Origin: Phenylobacterium sp.
Lineage (GTDB): Bacteria; Pseudomonadota; Alphaproteobacteria; Caulobacterales; Caulobacteraceae
NCBI RefSeq assembly: GCF_030697305.1
Contig: NZ_JAUYQL010000066.1
Location: 1 to 40,435 of the forward strand
Reading direction: 5' to 3'
DNA: 40,435 nucleotides
Position 1 is the first letter of the stretch, and every line of letters starts with the position of its first letter. A model generated the notes under the pieces. It worked only from the letters and a program-made list of their open reading frames with translations. It was not told the DNA's origin and searched no databases. Below, one piece after another: positions 8,464 to 18,061 of this stretch. A program made the position numbers and the translations under genes.

Positions 8464-8556
8464 GTGTAATATGCGTATCGACTGCGACCACGCGGCGAGA
8501 CGCGTCACCTGCGCGACGCTACAGATGGACCGAGATCGGCTCCCGGGATTCGCCTC

Positions 8557-10806
8557 ATGACCAAGCACATTCCACCCCCGCCCGAAGACGGCGGTGACCG
8601 CATCATTGATGAGCCGCTGAGCGAGGCGCTGTCGCGGCGCTATCTGGCCTACGCGCTGTCGACCATCACGGGGCGCGCGCTGCCCGACGTGCGCGACGGG
8701 TTCAAGCCGGTGCAGCGCCGCGTCATGTACGCGATGAACGAGATGCGTCTGAACCCGCAGTCCACCGCGCGCAAGTGCGCCAAGGTGGTCGGCGAGGTGA
8801 TGGGCCAGTACCATCCGCACGGCGACCAATCGATCTACGACACCCTGGTGCGCATGGCGCAGGACTTCGCCCAGCGCTATCCGCTGGTCGACGGCCAGGG
8901 CAACTTCGGCAACATCGACGGCGATAACGCCGCGGCCATGCGCTACACCGAGTGCAAGCTCACCGAGGCTGCGATCCTGATGCTGGACGGCATCGACGAG
9001 GACGCGGTCGATTTCCGTCCGACCTACGACGGTCAGGACAGCGAGCCGGTCGTCCTACCCGCGGGCTTCCCCAATCTGCTCGCCAACGGCGCCACCGGCA
9101 TCGCGGTCGGCATGGCCACCTCGATCCCGCCGCACAACGCCGCCGAGCTGATCGACGCCTGCCACGTGCTGCTGGCCAATCCCGATGCGACCACGGCCGA
9201 GCTGATGGCCCATGTCCACGGACCGGACTTCCCCACCGGCGGGGTCATCGTCGAAAGCGCCGCCTCGATGCTGGAGACCTACGAAACGGGGCGCGGCGGC
9301 GTGCGGGTGCGCGCCCGCTGGACGCGTGAGGACACCGGGCGCGGGACCTATCAGATCGTCGTCACCGAGGTGCCGTATCAGGTGCGCAAGGCCGACCTGG
9401 TCGAGCAGCTTGCCGGCCTGATCGAGAACAAGCGAGCGCCGTTGATGGGCGATGTGCGCGACGAGTCGGCCGAGGACGTGCGGCTGGTGATCGAGCCCAA
9501 GAACCGCAACGTCGAACCGGAAGTGCTGATGGAGAGCCTGTTCCGGCTGTCCGACCTGGAGACCCGCTTCCCGGTCAACATGAACGTGCTGGACGCCCGC
9601 GGCACGCCGGGCGTTATGAACCTGCGCCAGGCCCTGAAGGCCTTCCTCGCCCACCGGCGCGAGGTGCTGGTGCGCCGCGCCCGCCATCGCCTCGGCAAGA
9701 TCGAGGCGCGACTGCACATCCTCGACGGCCTGCTGATCGCCTACCTCAACCTCGACGAGGTGATCCGCATCGTCCGCTACGAGGAGGATCCGAAGGCCAA
9801 GCTGATCGCGGCCTTCGACCTTACCGAGATCCAGGCCGACGCCATCCTCAACACCCGTCTGCGCCAGCTCGCGCGGCTGGAGGAAATGGAGATCCGCCGT
9901 GAGCACGCCGAATTGGCGGAAGAACGCGACGGCCTGCTGACCTTGCTGGGCTCCGACGTCGCCCAGTGGAAGCTGGTGGGCGTCGGGCTCAACGCGGTGC
10001 GCGCGGTGCTGGGCCCGGACACCGCGATCGGCAAGCGCCGCTCGACCTTCGATGTCGCGCCCGTGGTGGATGCGGAGGCGGCCATCGAGGCGATGATCGT
10101 GCGCGAGCCGATCACCGTCATCCTCTCCGACCGCGGCTGGATCCGCGCCGCCCGCGGGCGCGTGGAGGACCCCTCCGAGCTCAAGTTCAAGGAGGGCGAC
10201 AAGCTAGGCTTCATGGTGGCGGCGGAAACCACCGACAAGCTGATGATCTTCGCGTCGGACGGGCGTTTCTTCACGCTGGCCTGCGACAAGCTTCCGTCAG
10301 CCCGAGGCCACGGCGAGCCGCTGCGCCTGATGCTCGACCTGGACGACAAGGTCGGCGTCGTCGACGTATTCGTGCACCGGCCAGGGTCCAAGCGGATCGT
10401 GGCCTCGAAGGAGGGATACGGCTTCGTGTTGCCCGAGGACGAGGCCGTGGCGCTGCGCCGGGCCGGCAAGCAGGTGCTGAACGCCGGCGCCAAGGGCGCA
10501 GCCTTCGCCCTGCCGCTGATCGCCGATCACCTGGCCGTGGTGGGCGACAACGGCAAGATCCTGATCTTCCCGACCTCCGAGCTGCCAGAGATGGCTCGCG
10601 GCAAGGGGGTCAAACTGCAGGCCTATCGCGAGGGTGGTTTGCGCGACGCCCTGGTGTTCGGCGAGGCGGAGGGCGCGGCCTGGACCGATGCGGCCGGGCG
10701 CACCCGCGTATGGCCCGAGTGGCGCGACTGGCTGGGCCGGCGCGCCGCCGCCGGCAAGGCGGCCCCCAAGGGCTTCCCCGCCAGCAAGCGGTTTCGGCCG
10801 AAGTAG
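8557..10806 (+). CDS. parC: DNA topoisomerase IV subunit A
   Basis: ParC is the DNA-cutting subunit of topoisomerase IV, which unlinks daughter chromosomes; it works with ParE, which is not in this window. The 749-residue protein begins with the winged-helix breakage domain ([30 protein letters not shown], in part 28-55) and the catalytic tyrosine is Y130 in [10 protein letters not shown]. The GyrA-box region of the C-terminal beta-pinwheel is short and diverged (from about 500), which together with the length argues for ParC rather than GyrA. It stands alone after a 232-bp upstream gap that contains the palindromic element. The start at 8557 lacks a strong Shine-Dalgarno but gives the expected [15 protein letters not shown] context. 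Confidence 0.95.
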   Translation: MTKHIPPPPEDGGDRIIDEPLSEALSRRYLAYALSTITGRALPDVRDGFKPVQRRVMYAMNEMRLNPQSTARKCAKVVGEVMGQYHPHGDQSIYDTLVRMAQDFAQRYPLVDGQGNFGNIDGDNAAAMRYTECKLTEAAILMLDGIDEDAVDFRPTYDGQDSEPVVLPAGFPNLLANGATGIAVGMATSIPPHNAAELIDACHVLLANPDATTAELMAHVHGPDFPTGGVIVESAASMLETYETGRGGVRVRARWTREDTGRGTYQIVVTEVPYQVRKADLVEQLAGLIENKRAPLMGDVRDESAEDVRLVIEPKNRNVEPEVLMESLFRLSDLETRFPVNMNVLDARGTPGVMNLRQALKAFLAHRREVLVRRARHRLGKIEARLHILDGLLIAYLNLDEVIRIVRYEEDPKAKLIAAFDLTEIQADAILNTRLRQLARLEEMEIRREHAELAEERDGLLTLLGSDVAQWKLVGVGLNAVRAVLGPDTAIGKRRSTFDVAPVVDAEAAIEAMIVREPITVILSDRGWIRAARGRVEDPSELKFKEGDKLGFMVAAETTDKLMIFASDGRFFTLACDKLPSARGHGEPLRLMLDLDDKVGVVDVFVHRPGSKRIVASKEGYGFVLPEDEAVALRRAGKQVLNAGAKGAAFALPLIADHLAVVGDNGKILIFPTSELPEMARGKGVKLQAYREGGLRDALVFGEAEGAAWTDAAGRTRVWPEWRDWLGRRAAAGKAAPKGFPASKRFRPK

Positions 10807-10819
10807 GCGTCGCTTTCCA

Positions 10820-11350
10820 GTGTTCGGGTCCGTGATCGTGGAGCGCGCCGAGGCTGCCGACCTCGACGAGATCGGCGGCCTGTTGGCGGAGGGTGCGGCT
10901 TGGATGCATGCCAAAGGCACGCCAGCGTGGACGTACGCGGAGATCGCACCGGCGGCCCTCGCCGCGCGCATTGCAGAGGGCGCGTTCATCTGCGCGCGTT
11001 CCGAAGGCACGATCGTTGGCGTCTGCATGCTGTCCCGGGTGGATCTGGAGTTTTGGCCTGATGATCCGCTAGGAGAGGCCGGCTATCTGCATCGGCTTTG
11101 CGTACGGCGCTCGTTCGCCGGGGCAAGGGTGACGCCGCTCCTTGTCGATTGGTGCGTGCGTGCGGCGCGTGCTTGGCGTTGCAAGGCCCTGCGTCTCGAC
11201 TGTCATCCAAACCTGCGTGGCTTGTATGAGCGGTTGGGGTTCACTTACGTCGACACGCGGACGATTCAGACGCGGGGTGCGCGCACTATCGTTGTGGACC
11301 GCCTGCAGATCAGCCTCCGAGCGCCAAGCCTAGACTTAGCCCTTTCTTGA
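10820..11350 (+). CDS. GNAT-family N-acetyltransferase
   Basis: This is a small acetyltransferase of about 176 residues with a GNAT fold. An N-terminal [18 protein letters not shown] segment is followed by a central strand and the acetyl-CoA loop region [23 protein letters not shown], then a helix and the late [20 protein letters not shown] segment, a typical GNAT motif B. The substrate cannot be told. The start is uncertain: GTG codons at 10820, 10832 and 10838 are in frame just after the parC stop; the first is given here. Codon choice is a little less GC-biased than in its neighbours (for example GAGTTTTGGCCTGATGAT), which may hint at later acquisition, though weakly. Confidence 0.82.
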   Translation: MFGSVIVERAEAADLDEIGGLLAEGAAWMHAKGTPAWTYAEIAPAALAARIAEGAFICARSEGTIVGVCMLSRVDLEFWPDDPLGEAGYLHRLCVRRSFAGARVTPLLVDWCVRAARAWRCKALRLDCHPNLRGLYERLGFTYVDTRTIQTRGARTIVVDRLQISLRAPSLDLALS

Positions 11351-11411
11351 CACGGCCAGGCCTACATGCGCCCTTCCGCGCCTCCTTTTCGACCAGCTTT
11401 TTGCGACTCCC

Positions 11412-13190
11412 ATGCACCCATATCGCACCCACACCTGCGGCCAGCTCCGCGCCGCCGACACCGGCCAGACGGTCCGCGTATCGGGCTGGATCCATCGCAA
11501 GCGCGACCACGGCGGGCTGGTGTTCATCGACCTGCGCGACCACTACGGGCTGACCCAGCTGGTCATCGCGCCGAGCACGCCGGGCTTCGACCGCATCGAG
11601 CGCACGCGCGCCGAGAGCGTCATCCGCATTGACGGCGAGGTGGTCGCCCGCTCCGCCGACACCATCAACGCCAATCTGCCGACCGGCGAAGTCGAAGTGC
11701 GCGTCGCCGCCATCGAGGTGCTGTCGGAAGCCGCCGAACTGCCGGTGCCGGTGTTCGGCGAGCCGGACTATCCTGAGGAACTGCGGCTGAAGCACCGCTA
11801 CCTCGATCTGCGCCGCGAGACCCTGCACAAGAACATCGTCCTGCGCTCCAAGGTCATCCACTCGATCCGCAACCGCATGATCGGGCAGGGGTTCCTTGAG
11901 TACCAGACGCCGATCCTGACCGCTTCGTCGCCGGAAGGCGCGCGCGACGTCCTGGTGCCGTCACGCCTGCATCCCGGCAAGTTCTACGCGCTGCCCCAGG
12001 CGCCGCAGCAGTTCAAGCAACTGCTGATGGTCTCGGGTTTCGACCGCTATTTCCAGATCGCGCCCTGCTTCCGCGACGAGGACCTGCGCGCGGACCGCAG
12101 CCTGGAGTTCTACCAGCTCGACGTGGAGATGAGCTTCGTCACCCCGGAAGACGTATTCGCGGCCATCGAGCCGGTGATGCACGGGGTGTTCGAGGAGTTC
12201 GCCGCCGGAAAACCGGTGACGCCCTATCCGTTCCCACGCATCCCCTATCGTGAGGCGATCGCCAAATACGGGTCCGACAAGCCGGATATGCGCAACCCGC
12301 TGGTGATGCAGGACGTCTCCGAGCACTTCCGCGGCGCGGGCTTCGGCCTGTTCGCGCGGATGCTGGAAGACCCGAAGAACGCCATCTGGGCGATCCCGGC
12401 TCCCAGCGGCGGCAGCCGCGCGTTCGCTGATCGCATGAACAGTTGGGCGCAGTCCGAGGGCCAGCCGGGCCTGGGCTACATCTTCTGGCGTGAAGGCGAG
12501 GAGGGCGGCGCAGGCCCCATCGCCAAGAACATCGGGCCGGAACTCACCGACAAGGTGCGCGAGCAGCTGGGTCTCGCGATCGGCGACGCGGCCTTCTTCG
12601 TCGCCGGCGATCCCAGCGTCTTTTACAAGTTCGCCGGGACCGCGCGCACCAAGGTCGGGACCGAATTGAAGCTGGTCGACGAGGACCGCTTCGAGTTTGT
12701 CTGGATCGTCGACTTTCCGATGTTCGAGTGGAACGACGACGAGAAGCGCGTCGACTTCTCGCACAATCCGTTCTCGATGCCGCAAGGCGAGCTTGAGGCT
12801 CTGCTCAACAAGGACCCGCTCGACGTGCTGGCCTACCAGTACGACATCGTCTGCAATGGCTACGAGCTGTGTTCGGGTGCAATCCGGAACCACCGGCCGG
12901 AGCTGATGCTCAAGGCCTTCGAGATCGCCGGCTACGGTCCGGAGGTGGTCGAAGAGCAGTTCGGCGGCATGTTGAACGCCTTCCGCCACGGCGCGCCGCC
13001 GCACGGGGGGCTGGCCCCCGGCATTGACCGCATCGTCATGCTGCTGGCCGGCGAGACCGCGATCCGCGAGGTCATCGCCTTCCCGCTGAACCAGCAGGGC
13101 CAAGACCTGCTGATGAGCGCGCCCTCGGACGTCACCGACAAGCAGCTCAAGGAGCTGCACGTGCGTCTATCCCTGCCGATCAAGGTCTAG
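11412..13190 (+). CDS. aspS: Aspartyl-tRNA synthetase
   Basis: AspRS charges tRNA-Asp with aspartate. The 592-residue protein is the bacterial type: an N-terminal OB-fold anticodon-binding domain (about 18-105, with [19 protein letters not shown]), a class II core with [14 protein letters not shown] (196-209) and motif 2 [14 protein letters not shown] (220-233), a GAD insertion domain (about 290-410) and motif 3 [16 protein letters not shown] (about 531-546). Whether it also charges tRNA-Asn depends on whether the genome has AsnRS or GatCAB, which cannot be seen here. The ATG at 11412 has no clear ribosome binding site but gives the normal [12 protein letters not shown] start. A strong hairpin follows at 13199-13225. 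Confidence 0.97.
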   Translation: MHPYRTHTCGQLRAADTGQTVRVSGWIHRKRDHGGLVFIDLRDHYGLTQLVIAPSTPGFDRIERTRAESVIRIDGEVVARSADTINANLPTGEVEVRVAAIEVLSEAAELPVPVFGEPDYPEELRLKHRYLDLRRETLHKNIVLRSKVIHSIRNRMIGQGFLEYQTPILTASSPEGARDVLVPSRLHPGKFYALPQAPQQFKQLLMVSGFDRYFQIAPCFRDEDLRADRSLEFYQLDVEMSFVTPEDVFAAIEPVMHGVFEEFAAGKPVTPYPFPRIPYREAIAKYGSDKPDMRNPLVMQDVSEHFRGAGFGLFARMLEDPKNAIWAIPAPSGGSRAFADRMNSWAQSEGQPGLGYIFWREGEEGGAGPIAKNIGPELTDKVREQLGLAIGDAAFFVAGDPSVFYKFAGTARTKVGTELKLVDEDRFEFVWIVDFPMFEWNDDEKRVDFSHNPFSMPQGELEALLNKDPLDVLAYQYDIVCNGYELCSGAIRNHRPELMLKAFEIAGYGPEVVEEQFGGMLNAFRHGAPPHGGLAPGIDRIVMLLAGETAIREVIAFPLNQQGQDLLMSAPSDVTDKQLKELHVRLSLPIKV

Positions 13191-13198
13191 GGACTAGC

Positions 13199-13225
13199 CT
13201 CACCCCGGCGAAAGCCGGGCGTGAG
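13199..13225. terminator. GAAA-loop hairpin between convergent genes
   Basis: CTCAC and CCCGGC pair with GCCGGG and GTGAG around a GAAA loop, with one bulged C, giving an 11-bp stem. It lies between the aspS stop (13190) and the stop of the convergent pentapeptide-repeat gene (13230), so it probably ends transcripts from both sides. Its core CCCCGGCGAAAGCCGGG is the same as the left arm of the palindromic elements at 8371 and 33088. There is no T tract on either side. Confidence 0.6.
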
Positions 13226-13229
13226 CGCC

Positions 13230-13718
13230 TCAGCAGTAGGGGATGCGCAGGCCGCGGGGCAGGGTGGTGGCCTCATCGCCGCAGGCGCGGTTGAGCTGGC
13301 CCTGGCTGAGGCCCACGGCGCGGTCCATCTCGGCGCCGGAGAAGTTCGAGCCTTCCAGCACCGCGCCGGCGAAGTTGGCGCCCTCCAAATAGGTCCCGAC
13401 GAACGAGGCGTGGGTCAGGTTCGCGCCGCGGAAGTTGGCGCCGGTGAACACGCCGCCGTAGGCCTCCACATCGCGAAGGTCGGCCCCGGCGAACGAGGCG
13501 CGGTTCATCACCGACAGGCTCATGTCGGCCTGGCGAAGCCGAGCGCCCGAATAGTTGCGGCCGCGGATCTCGACACCGCCGAAGTCGGCCTGGAAGAGAT
13601 TGCATTTCGGACAGTCGGCGCCGTTTCGCGCGTTGCTGATCTGGCCGGCGTTCTGAGCGGCGGCGGGAACGGCCGCTACAATGGCGGCGGCGAAGGCGAT
13701 TTGGGCGAAGAGTTTCAT
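13230..13718 (-). CDS. Secreted pentapeptide-repeat protein
   Basis: The 162-residue precursor has a signal peptide (1-21, ending AAA before Gln22) and should be periplasmic or surface-exposed. Residues 40-135 are built of A(D/N)(L/F)XX-type five-residue repeats such as FTGAN FRGAN LTHAS and LEGAN FAGAV, which fold as a right-handed square beta-helix. A CPKC pair (36-39) precedes the repeats, and Cys146 and the C-terminal Cys162 follow, so disulfides capping the helix are likely. The tail GQLNRACGD...LPRGL recurs in proteobacterial members I remember. The frame also has a TTG at 13730, but ATG 13718 starts the signal peptide better. It lies 68 bp after the NrdJ-like gene on the same strand. 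Function is unknown. Confidence 0.85.
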   Translation of the reverse strand: MKLFAQIAFAAAIVAAVPAAAQNAGQISNARNGADCPKCNLFQADFGGVEIRGRNYSGARLRQADMSLSVMNRASFAGADLRDVEAYGGVFTGANFRGANLTHASFVGTYLEGANFAGAVLEGSNFSGAEMDRAVGLSQGQLNRACGDEATTLPRGLRIPYC

Positions 13719-13786
13719 TTTGGAACTCAATCCTGCGGTGAATCCATATTCGCCTCTACGACGAGCAAGCTGTGGGCCAACTTCGC

Positions 13787-16198
13787 CTAACCGGCGTCCT
13801 CGCCGAAGCGCCCGGCGCGGGTTCCGCAGGTGTCGCAGATCAGGCTGGCGCCTTTGCGCACCACCGCGACGTCGCCGCAGGCAGCGCAGACGTCCGCCGT
13901 TTCGAACGCGGCCTTGCTCGCGCCCCGCGCATTCGCCGAGGGCAGGAAGACCAGATTGTCGGGCGCTGTTCCGCGCGAGAAACCGCGCGAGATGAACCGC
14001 GAGGCCGGCTGCGGATCGCTCTCGTCCATCTGGCCGCGCCCCAGGCCGTCGGCGTTGAGCGCCTCAGGGTCGGCGTTGGCGAGGTCGTCGCGGCCCATGT
14101 AGGAGACGCCCAGCTCGCGGAAGATGTAGTCGAGGATCGAGGTCGCCGACTTCACCGAGTCGTTGCCGGTCACCGGCCCGGCCGGCTCGAAGCGGGTGAA
14201 GACGAAGGCCTCGACGAACTCCTCTAGCGGCACCCCGTATTGCAGGCCGATGGAGATCGCGATGGCGAAGTTGTTCATCAGCGATCGGAAGGCGGCGCCT
14301 TCCTTGTGCATGTCGATGAAGATCTCGCCCAGCTCGCCGTCGTCGTACTCGCCGGTGTGCAGGTAGACCTTGTGGCCGCCGACCGCGGCCTTCTGGATGT
14401 AGCCCTTGCGGCGGTCGGGCAGCTTGCGGCGGGTGCGCTCGCGCTCGATGATACGCTCCACCACCCGCTCCGACTGCGGCGCCTCGCGTTGAGCGCGCGG
14501 GCTGGGCTCGGCGGGTGCGGGCAAGTCCAGCGCGAGGTCGGCAGGAGCGTCGGCCCGGGAGACCCGGACGGCGCGTGCGCCACCGGCCAGGACGGCCTCG
14601 ATCGTCGCGCGGATGTCCGAGGCTCTGGCGTCCCAGGGTGCTGTGAGCTCCAACGTCGCCGGACCGCCAAGCGTAGGCTGAATAGCGGCGAGCATGGCCA
14701 GGTGCGCTGCGTCACCCACGCTCTGACCCGATCGGAACACCCGCGCCTGGCCGGGCGTCAGCAAGTCCGCGTCGGCGAAGTCCGCGTGCCCGAGCGCATA
14801 GGCTTGGGCGAGCGCGATGTCCGGTTTGGTAAACCCGGCGAACGTCAGGACGTCGAAGTTGGGTGAGGCGAGGTCTTCCTCCGTCGCGCCGAGCACGTCG
14901 CGGACGAACCCTTCGCCGACGACGTCCGGCGCAAACGCCTCGTTGAGCGCGCCGGCCAGGGGCAGGATGGCTTCCACGGTGGCGATCTCGTGGGCGGTGA
15001 AGCCGCGGGCGTGCAGCGCGGCGTGGTCGATCGCCGGGCTGCCAGCCAGGTCGCCGTGTCCCAGCGCCCAGTCCCGCGCCGCGGCGGCGTCGACGCCCAG
15101 CGCTTGCAGCCCGCACGATGCGGCGAGCGCCAGGGTGCGAACCACAGCGCCGTCGGCGGTCTCGGCCCAGTTCAGTGGGCCCGTCCACGGGCCGGCCCCG
15201 GTCGGGCCGCCTCCCAGGCGAAGAGCGAGTTCCGGGTCGTCGAACACGGCCAGTCCGACATCGGCGCCACGCGCGCCGGCGGCCACCGCGGCGGCTGCGT
15301 TGGAGAAGAGCCCGGCCGCTGCCGCGCGGCCCTCATCGGAATCATAGTCGAGGCCCTGCGCCACCAGCCAATCGCCTAGGCCGGCCAGCGCGATCCGGCC
15401 GCCGTCCCGGGACAGCGCCTCAGCCAGACCCTCCAGCAGCGCCGCAAGCGCCGCCTGGTCGCTCGGCGCGGGAAACGCCATGAGCTTGACGGCCGCGCGG
15501 TTCATGCGGGCTTCGCGCATAACAGCCTCAGCCTGCTGGCCGTCGCCTGCGACGACCACCTGTCCGGTCGCCCAACTTGCGCGTGCGCAGGCCTCCAGCG
15601 TGGCGTCATCGCGCGACAAGACCAGCGTCTGCGGGCTAGGCGCTTGAACCGGCGTCGCCAGCCAATCGCTATCGCCGGCTGAGGCCGAAGCGATCGCATC
15701 GAGGATCGCGGCGTCATCGGCGCCAGCTGCGCGGGCGGCGGCGGCGGCGCGGGCCAGGCTCGCATTGCGAGTCGAGTCGGCGCAGGCCTCGGCGTCGCCG
15801 TCGCAGCGGCTCACGGCGTCCATCACCGCCTGGAGGCGAACCGCCAGAGCCGCGGCGGCCGAACGCGCTGCAGCGACGCCGCGATGGCGCGCGATGAGGT
15901 CTGAGAGCGCGCCTTCGGCCGGCGAGCCAGCAGGCAGATGCAAGACTCCGCTCGCGCCCGGCGCCAAGGCCGCCGCGCCGTCCAATAGGGCGGAGGCCAG
16001 CGGTTTGCGCAGAGGCTTGGGAAGACGCCCCGTCCAGGCCTCGATCGCCGCGGCGATGTCGGTTTCCCCCTGCGCCCAATCGAGCCAGGCTTCGGTCTGG
16101 GCGGAGGTCCAGTGGGCGGGGGCGTTCACCTCGGCGAATCCCCATGGGCGCTCGAGTTCACGCCGCTCCAACCGCACGTCTGGCGTCACAGTGACCAT
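13787..16198 (-). CDS. NrdJ-like TSCPD-domain protein, probable catalytically dead class II ribonucleotide reductase paralogue
   Basis: The 803-residue protein ends in a region almost identical in pattern to B12-dependent ribonucleotide reductase NrdJ of alphaproteobacteria: [13 protein letters not shown] (592-604), [15 protein letters not shown] (607-621), [16 protein letters not shown] (623-638) and FTRFEPAG (667-674) form the TSCPD domain. A CxxC...CxxC zinc ribbon lies at 771-791. The preceding part is Ala-rich yet still shows collinear echoes of NrdJ, such as YDSDEGR (285-291), GHGDL then AI and RGFT (380-401). It lacks the NPCxE active-site cysteine motif, the APTGTIG-type loop and the terminal redox cysteines. 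Full NrdJ is about 1200 residues. ATG 16198 is chosen because TGGAGG stands 7 bases upstream. The core is probably inactive; the true role is unknown. It is divergent from the NDUFA12 gene. Confidence 0.85.
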   Translation of the reverse strand: MVTVTPDVRLERRELERPWGFAEVNAPAHWTSAQTEAWLDWAQGETDIAAAIEAWTGRLPKPLRKPLASALLDGAAALAPGASGVLHLPAGSPAEGALSDLIARHRGVAAARSAAAALAVRLQAVMDAVSRCDGDAEACADSTRNASLARAAAAARAAGADDAAILDAIASASAGDSDWLATPVQAPSPQTLVLSRDDATLEACARASWATGQVVVAGDGQQAEAVMREARMNRAAVKLMAFPAPSDQAALAALLEGLAEALSRDGGRIALAGLGDWLVAQGLDYDSDEGRAAAAGLFSNAAAAVAAGARGADVGLAVFDDPELALRLGGGPTGAGPWTGPLNWAETADGAVVRTLALAASCGLQALGVDAAAARDWALGHGDLAGSPAIDHAALHARGFTAHEIATVEAILPLAGALNEAFAPDVVGEGFVRDVLGATEEDLASPNFDVLTFAGFTKPDIALAQAYALGHADFADADLLTPGQARVFRSGQSVGDAAHLAMLAAIQPTLGGPATLELTAPWDARASDIRATIEAVLAGGARAVRVSRADAPADLALDLPAPAEPSPRAQREAPQSERVVERIIERERTRRKLPDRRKGYIQKAAVGGHKVYLHTGEYDDGELGEIFIDMHKEGAAFRSLMNNFAIAISIGLQYGVPLEEFVEAFVFTRFEPAGPVTGNDSVKSATSILDYIFRELGVSYMGRDDLANADPEALNADGLGRGQMDESDPQPASRFISRGFSRGTAPDNLVFLPSANARGASKAAFETADVCAACGDVAVVRKGASLICDTCGTRAGRFGEDAG

Positions 16199-16305
16199 GG
16201 CCTGCCTCCAAGGACGCCCAGGGTACCGGTCGTCGGAGGTTGCGATCAATAGATGTTGCGGTTTTCCAGGTCGCTATCCCCAAGATGTTGAGACTTGAGC
16301 GACCC

Positions 16306-16334
16306 TGGACGCTTCGCGCCGCCGCCCCTATAGT
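16306..16334 (+). promoter_or_regulatory. Candidate sigma-70-type promoter for the NDUFA12 gene
   Basis: TGGACG (16306-16311) and TATAGT (16329-16334) are separated by 17 bases, close to the housekeeping consensus of Caulobacter relatives. The expected transcript start is about 30 bases before the TTG start codon at 16372. Confidence 0.5.
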
Positions 16335-16371
16335 CCGCCCGCTTCTCGTCCCCCGAACCCATCGGCAGCCC

Positions 16372-16776
16372 TTGATCAACCTTCTGAAATCGATCTTCAC
16401 TTGGTGGAACGGCGCGACCATCGGCGCGCGTTTCACCATCGGACGCCGTGGCGTGTTCATCGGCCAGGACGACACCGGCAACCGCTACTATGAGGCCAAG
16501 GACAACAGCGACAGCTATGACGACCGCAAGCGCCGCTGGGTGATCTACGAGGGCTACGCCGAGGCTTCGAAGGTGCCGGCTGAATGGCATGGCTGGCTGC
16601 ACCATACCTTCGTCGAGCCCCCGACCCGAGAGGCTCTGCCGCGCAAGGCCTGGGAGAAGGACCACCAGCCGAACCTCACCGGCACCATCCACGCCTACAA
16701 GCCCAAGGGTTCGCTGGGCCGCGGAGGCGAGCGACAAGCCGCGAGCGGCGACTACGAGGCCTGGAAGCCGGAGTAA
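16372..16776 (+). CDS. NADH:ubiquinone oxidoreductase accessory subunit, NDUFA12 (B17.2) family
   Basis: This is the bacterial homologue of the mitochondrial complex I accessory subunit NDUFA12, found in alphaproteobacteria and bound at the matrix/cytoplasmic arm of complex I. The 134-residue protein has the family features LLKSIFTWWNGATIGARF, GNRYYEAK, RRWVIYEGYAEASKVPAEW and the HGWLHHT motif, with a Pro/Lys-rich tail. The frame is open to 16240, but a good promoter sits at 16306-16334, so the TTG at 16372 (reading as Met-Ile-Asn-Leu-Leu-Lys) is the most likely start. The complex I (nuo) genes are not in the window. It is followed after 7 bp by the DUF2155 gene, a frequent alphaproteobacterial pair. 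Confidence 0.88.
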   Translation: MINLLKSIFTWWNGATIGARFTIGRRGVFIGQDDTGNRYYEAKDNSDSYDDRKRRWVIYEGYAEASKVPAEWHGWLHHTFVEPPTREALPRKAWEKDHQPNLTGTIHAYKPKGSLGRGGERQAASGDYEAWKPE

Positions 16777-16783
16777 GCCGCGG

Positions 16784-17503
16784 ATGCGCCTTCGTCGAAC
16801 CGTCGTGATCCGCGTGACCGCCCTGGCGGCTATAGGCGCAGGCGTACTGGTGGCCGGATTGGTGAGCGCGCAGCCTGCGCCGCCGCCCATAACCCCCGCA
16901 CCGGTCGTCCCGAGCACAGCTGCGCCGGTGATTGAGCCCGTGCCCGGGCCGGTGATCGTGCCTCCAACTCCCACCGAGGAAGCCCCGCCCGTCGACGTGC
17001 CCACGCCTGCGCCGCTCGCCACGCCACCGGTGCAGGCCGCCGAGGTCGCCCCTGCCGCGCCGCCAAAGGCGCAAGTGGCGGATAAGCCCGCCGAAACGCT
17101 GAAGCGCGCCCGCTACGATGTCGCCATCCTGCAAGCGCTGGACAAGGTGACCGCCGAGAACATGCGCTTCGAGGCCGAGGTCGGCACCCCGGTGCGCTAC
17201 AAGAATCTGGTGTTCACCGTGAAGGCCTGCGAGCGCGCCGCGCACGATGAAGCCGTCGACGATTCCATGGCATATCTGATCATTGAGTCGCAGCCCAAGG
17301 CCGCCCCGGGCAAGCCGACGCCGGCGGCGCGCCAGGCGTTCCGCGGCTGGATGTACGCCTCGTCGCCGGGGCTGAACCCGCTCGAGCACCCGGTCTACGA
17401 CGCCTGGGTGATCACCTGCAGGGCGACGGCGCCCGTGGTTGCGGCCGGCAGCGCGCCGAAGTCGGCGCCGTCGACCCCCAAGGCCCGCCCCAGCCTGCGC
17501 TGA
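16784..17503 (+). CDS. Exported DUF2155 family protein
   Basis: The 239-residue protein has an N-terminal export signal or anchor (about 8-29, ending VSAQ), a Pro/Ala/Val-rich linker (30-95) and a DUF2155 domain (about 105-212) with [19 protein letters not shown], a CERAA segment and the late [19 protein letters not shown] followed by WVITC. The two domain cysteines may form a disulfide. Function of the family is unknown. Its last 28 or so codons, beyond the conserved domain, overlap the 3' end of aat on the opposite strand by 109 bp. The gene order NDUFA12-DUF2155-aat-acc is conserved in many alphaproteobacteria, which suggests old linkage rather than shared function. Confidence 0.85.
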   Translation: MRLRRTVVIRVTALAAIGAGVLVAGLVSAQPAPPPITPAPVVPSTAAPVIEPVPGPVIVPPTPTEEAPPVDVPTPAPLATPPVQAAEVAPAAPPKAQVADKPAETLKRARYDVAILQALDKVTAENMRFEAEVGTPVRYKNLVFTVKACERAAHDEAVDDSMAYLIIESQPKAAPGKPTPAARQAFRGWMYASSPGLNPLEHPVYDAWVITCRATAPVVAAGSAPKSAPSTPKARPSLR

Positions 17504-18048
17504 TATTCGGCGCGCGGGATCTCCTCGACGCCGAACTGGGCCAGATGCTCGGTCATGAACTGGCAATCCAGAAGGACGAATCGACCGGCCAGCAGGCGCG
17601 CCACCAGATGCGTCAGCGCCACCTTGCTGGCGTCGCGGGCGCGCGAGAACATGCTCTCTCCGAAGAACGCGCCCTCCAGAGCCACGCCGTAGAGCCCGCC
17701 CAAGAGCACGTCGCCGCGCCAGCACTCGACGCTGTGGGCGTAGCCAAGTTCGTGCAGCTCGCCGTAAAGCTGCTCGATCGGCTGGTTGATCCAGGTCTCG
17801 CCACGGTCCGGCGTCGCCTCGGCGCAAGTGCGGACGACCTGGTCGAAGGCGGTGTCGATGCGCACCTCATAGGGGTCGGCGCGCACCGTGCGGGCCATGC
17901 GGCGGGACAGATGGAAGTCCGTCAGCGGCAGTACGCCGCGCTCATCGGGATCAATCAAGAAGACCCGCTCGTCGTCGCGGGCGTCCGCCATGGGAAACAC
18001 CCCGCGGGCGTAGCAGGCGAGCAGCTCACGCGACGAGAAGCCGTACAT
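17395..18048 (-). CDS. aat: Leucyl/phenylalanyl-tRNA-protein transferase
   Basis: Aat adds Leu or Phe to the N-terminus of proteins that begin with Arg or Lys, marking them for ClpS/ClpAP in the N-end rule pathway. The 217-residue protein opens with [15 protein letters not shown], the family's N-terminal signature, and contains [24 protein letters not shown] (within 85-110) and the [20 protein letters not shown] segment, the aminoacyl-tRNA pocket. Only 13 bp separate it from the accC stop, so it is probably on the acc transcript. The 3' end overlaps the convergent DUF2155 gene. Confidence 0.95.
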   Translation of the reverse strand: MYGFSSRELLACYARGVFPMADARDDERVFLIDPDERGVLPLTDFHLSRRMARTVRADPYEVRIDTAFDQVVRTCAEATPDRGETWINQPIEQLYGELHELGYAHSVECWRGDVLLGGLYGVALEGAFFGESMFSRARDASKVALTHLVARLLAGRFVLLDCQFMTEHLAQFGVEEIPRAEYQRRLGRALGVDGADFGALPAATTGAVALQVITQAS

Positions 18049-18061
18049 GGCCCACCCGGCC

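Noticed and set aside
11341..11411. TTGACA (11348-11353) near CCTACA upstream of aspS
   Set aside because: Only eight bases separate the two boxes, too few for a working promoter.
11961..13160. 399-codon minus-strand frame opposite aspS
   Set aside because: Antisense shadow of AspRS; no family resemblance and no ribosome binding site.
13221..13790. 189-codon plus-strand frame rich in repeats (AEVGA, GEVGA)
   Set aside because: It is the mirror of the pentapeptide repeats on the other strand; the signal peptide and cysteines support the minus-strand reading.
16199..16305. NrdR box or FNR-type site upstream of the NrdJ-like gene
   Set aside because: No match to the NrdR consensus, and the TTGCGATCAA run lacks the spacing of an FNR/FixK site.
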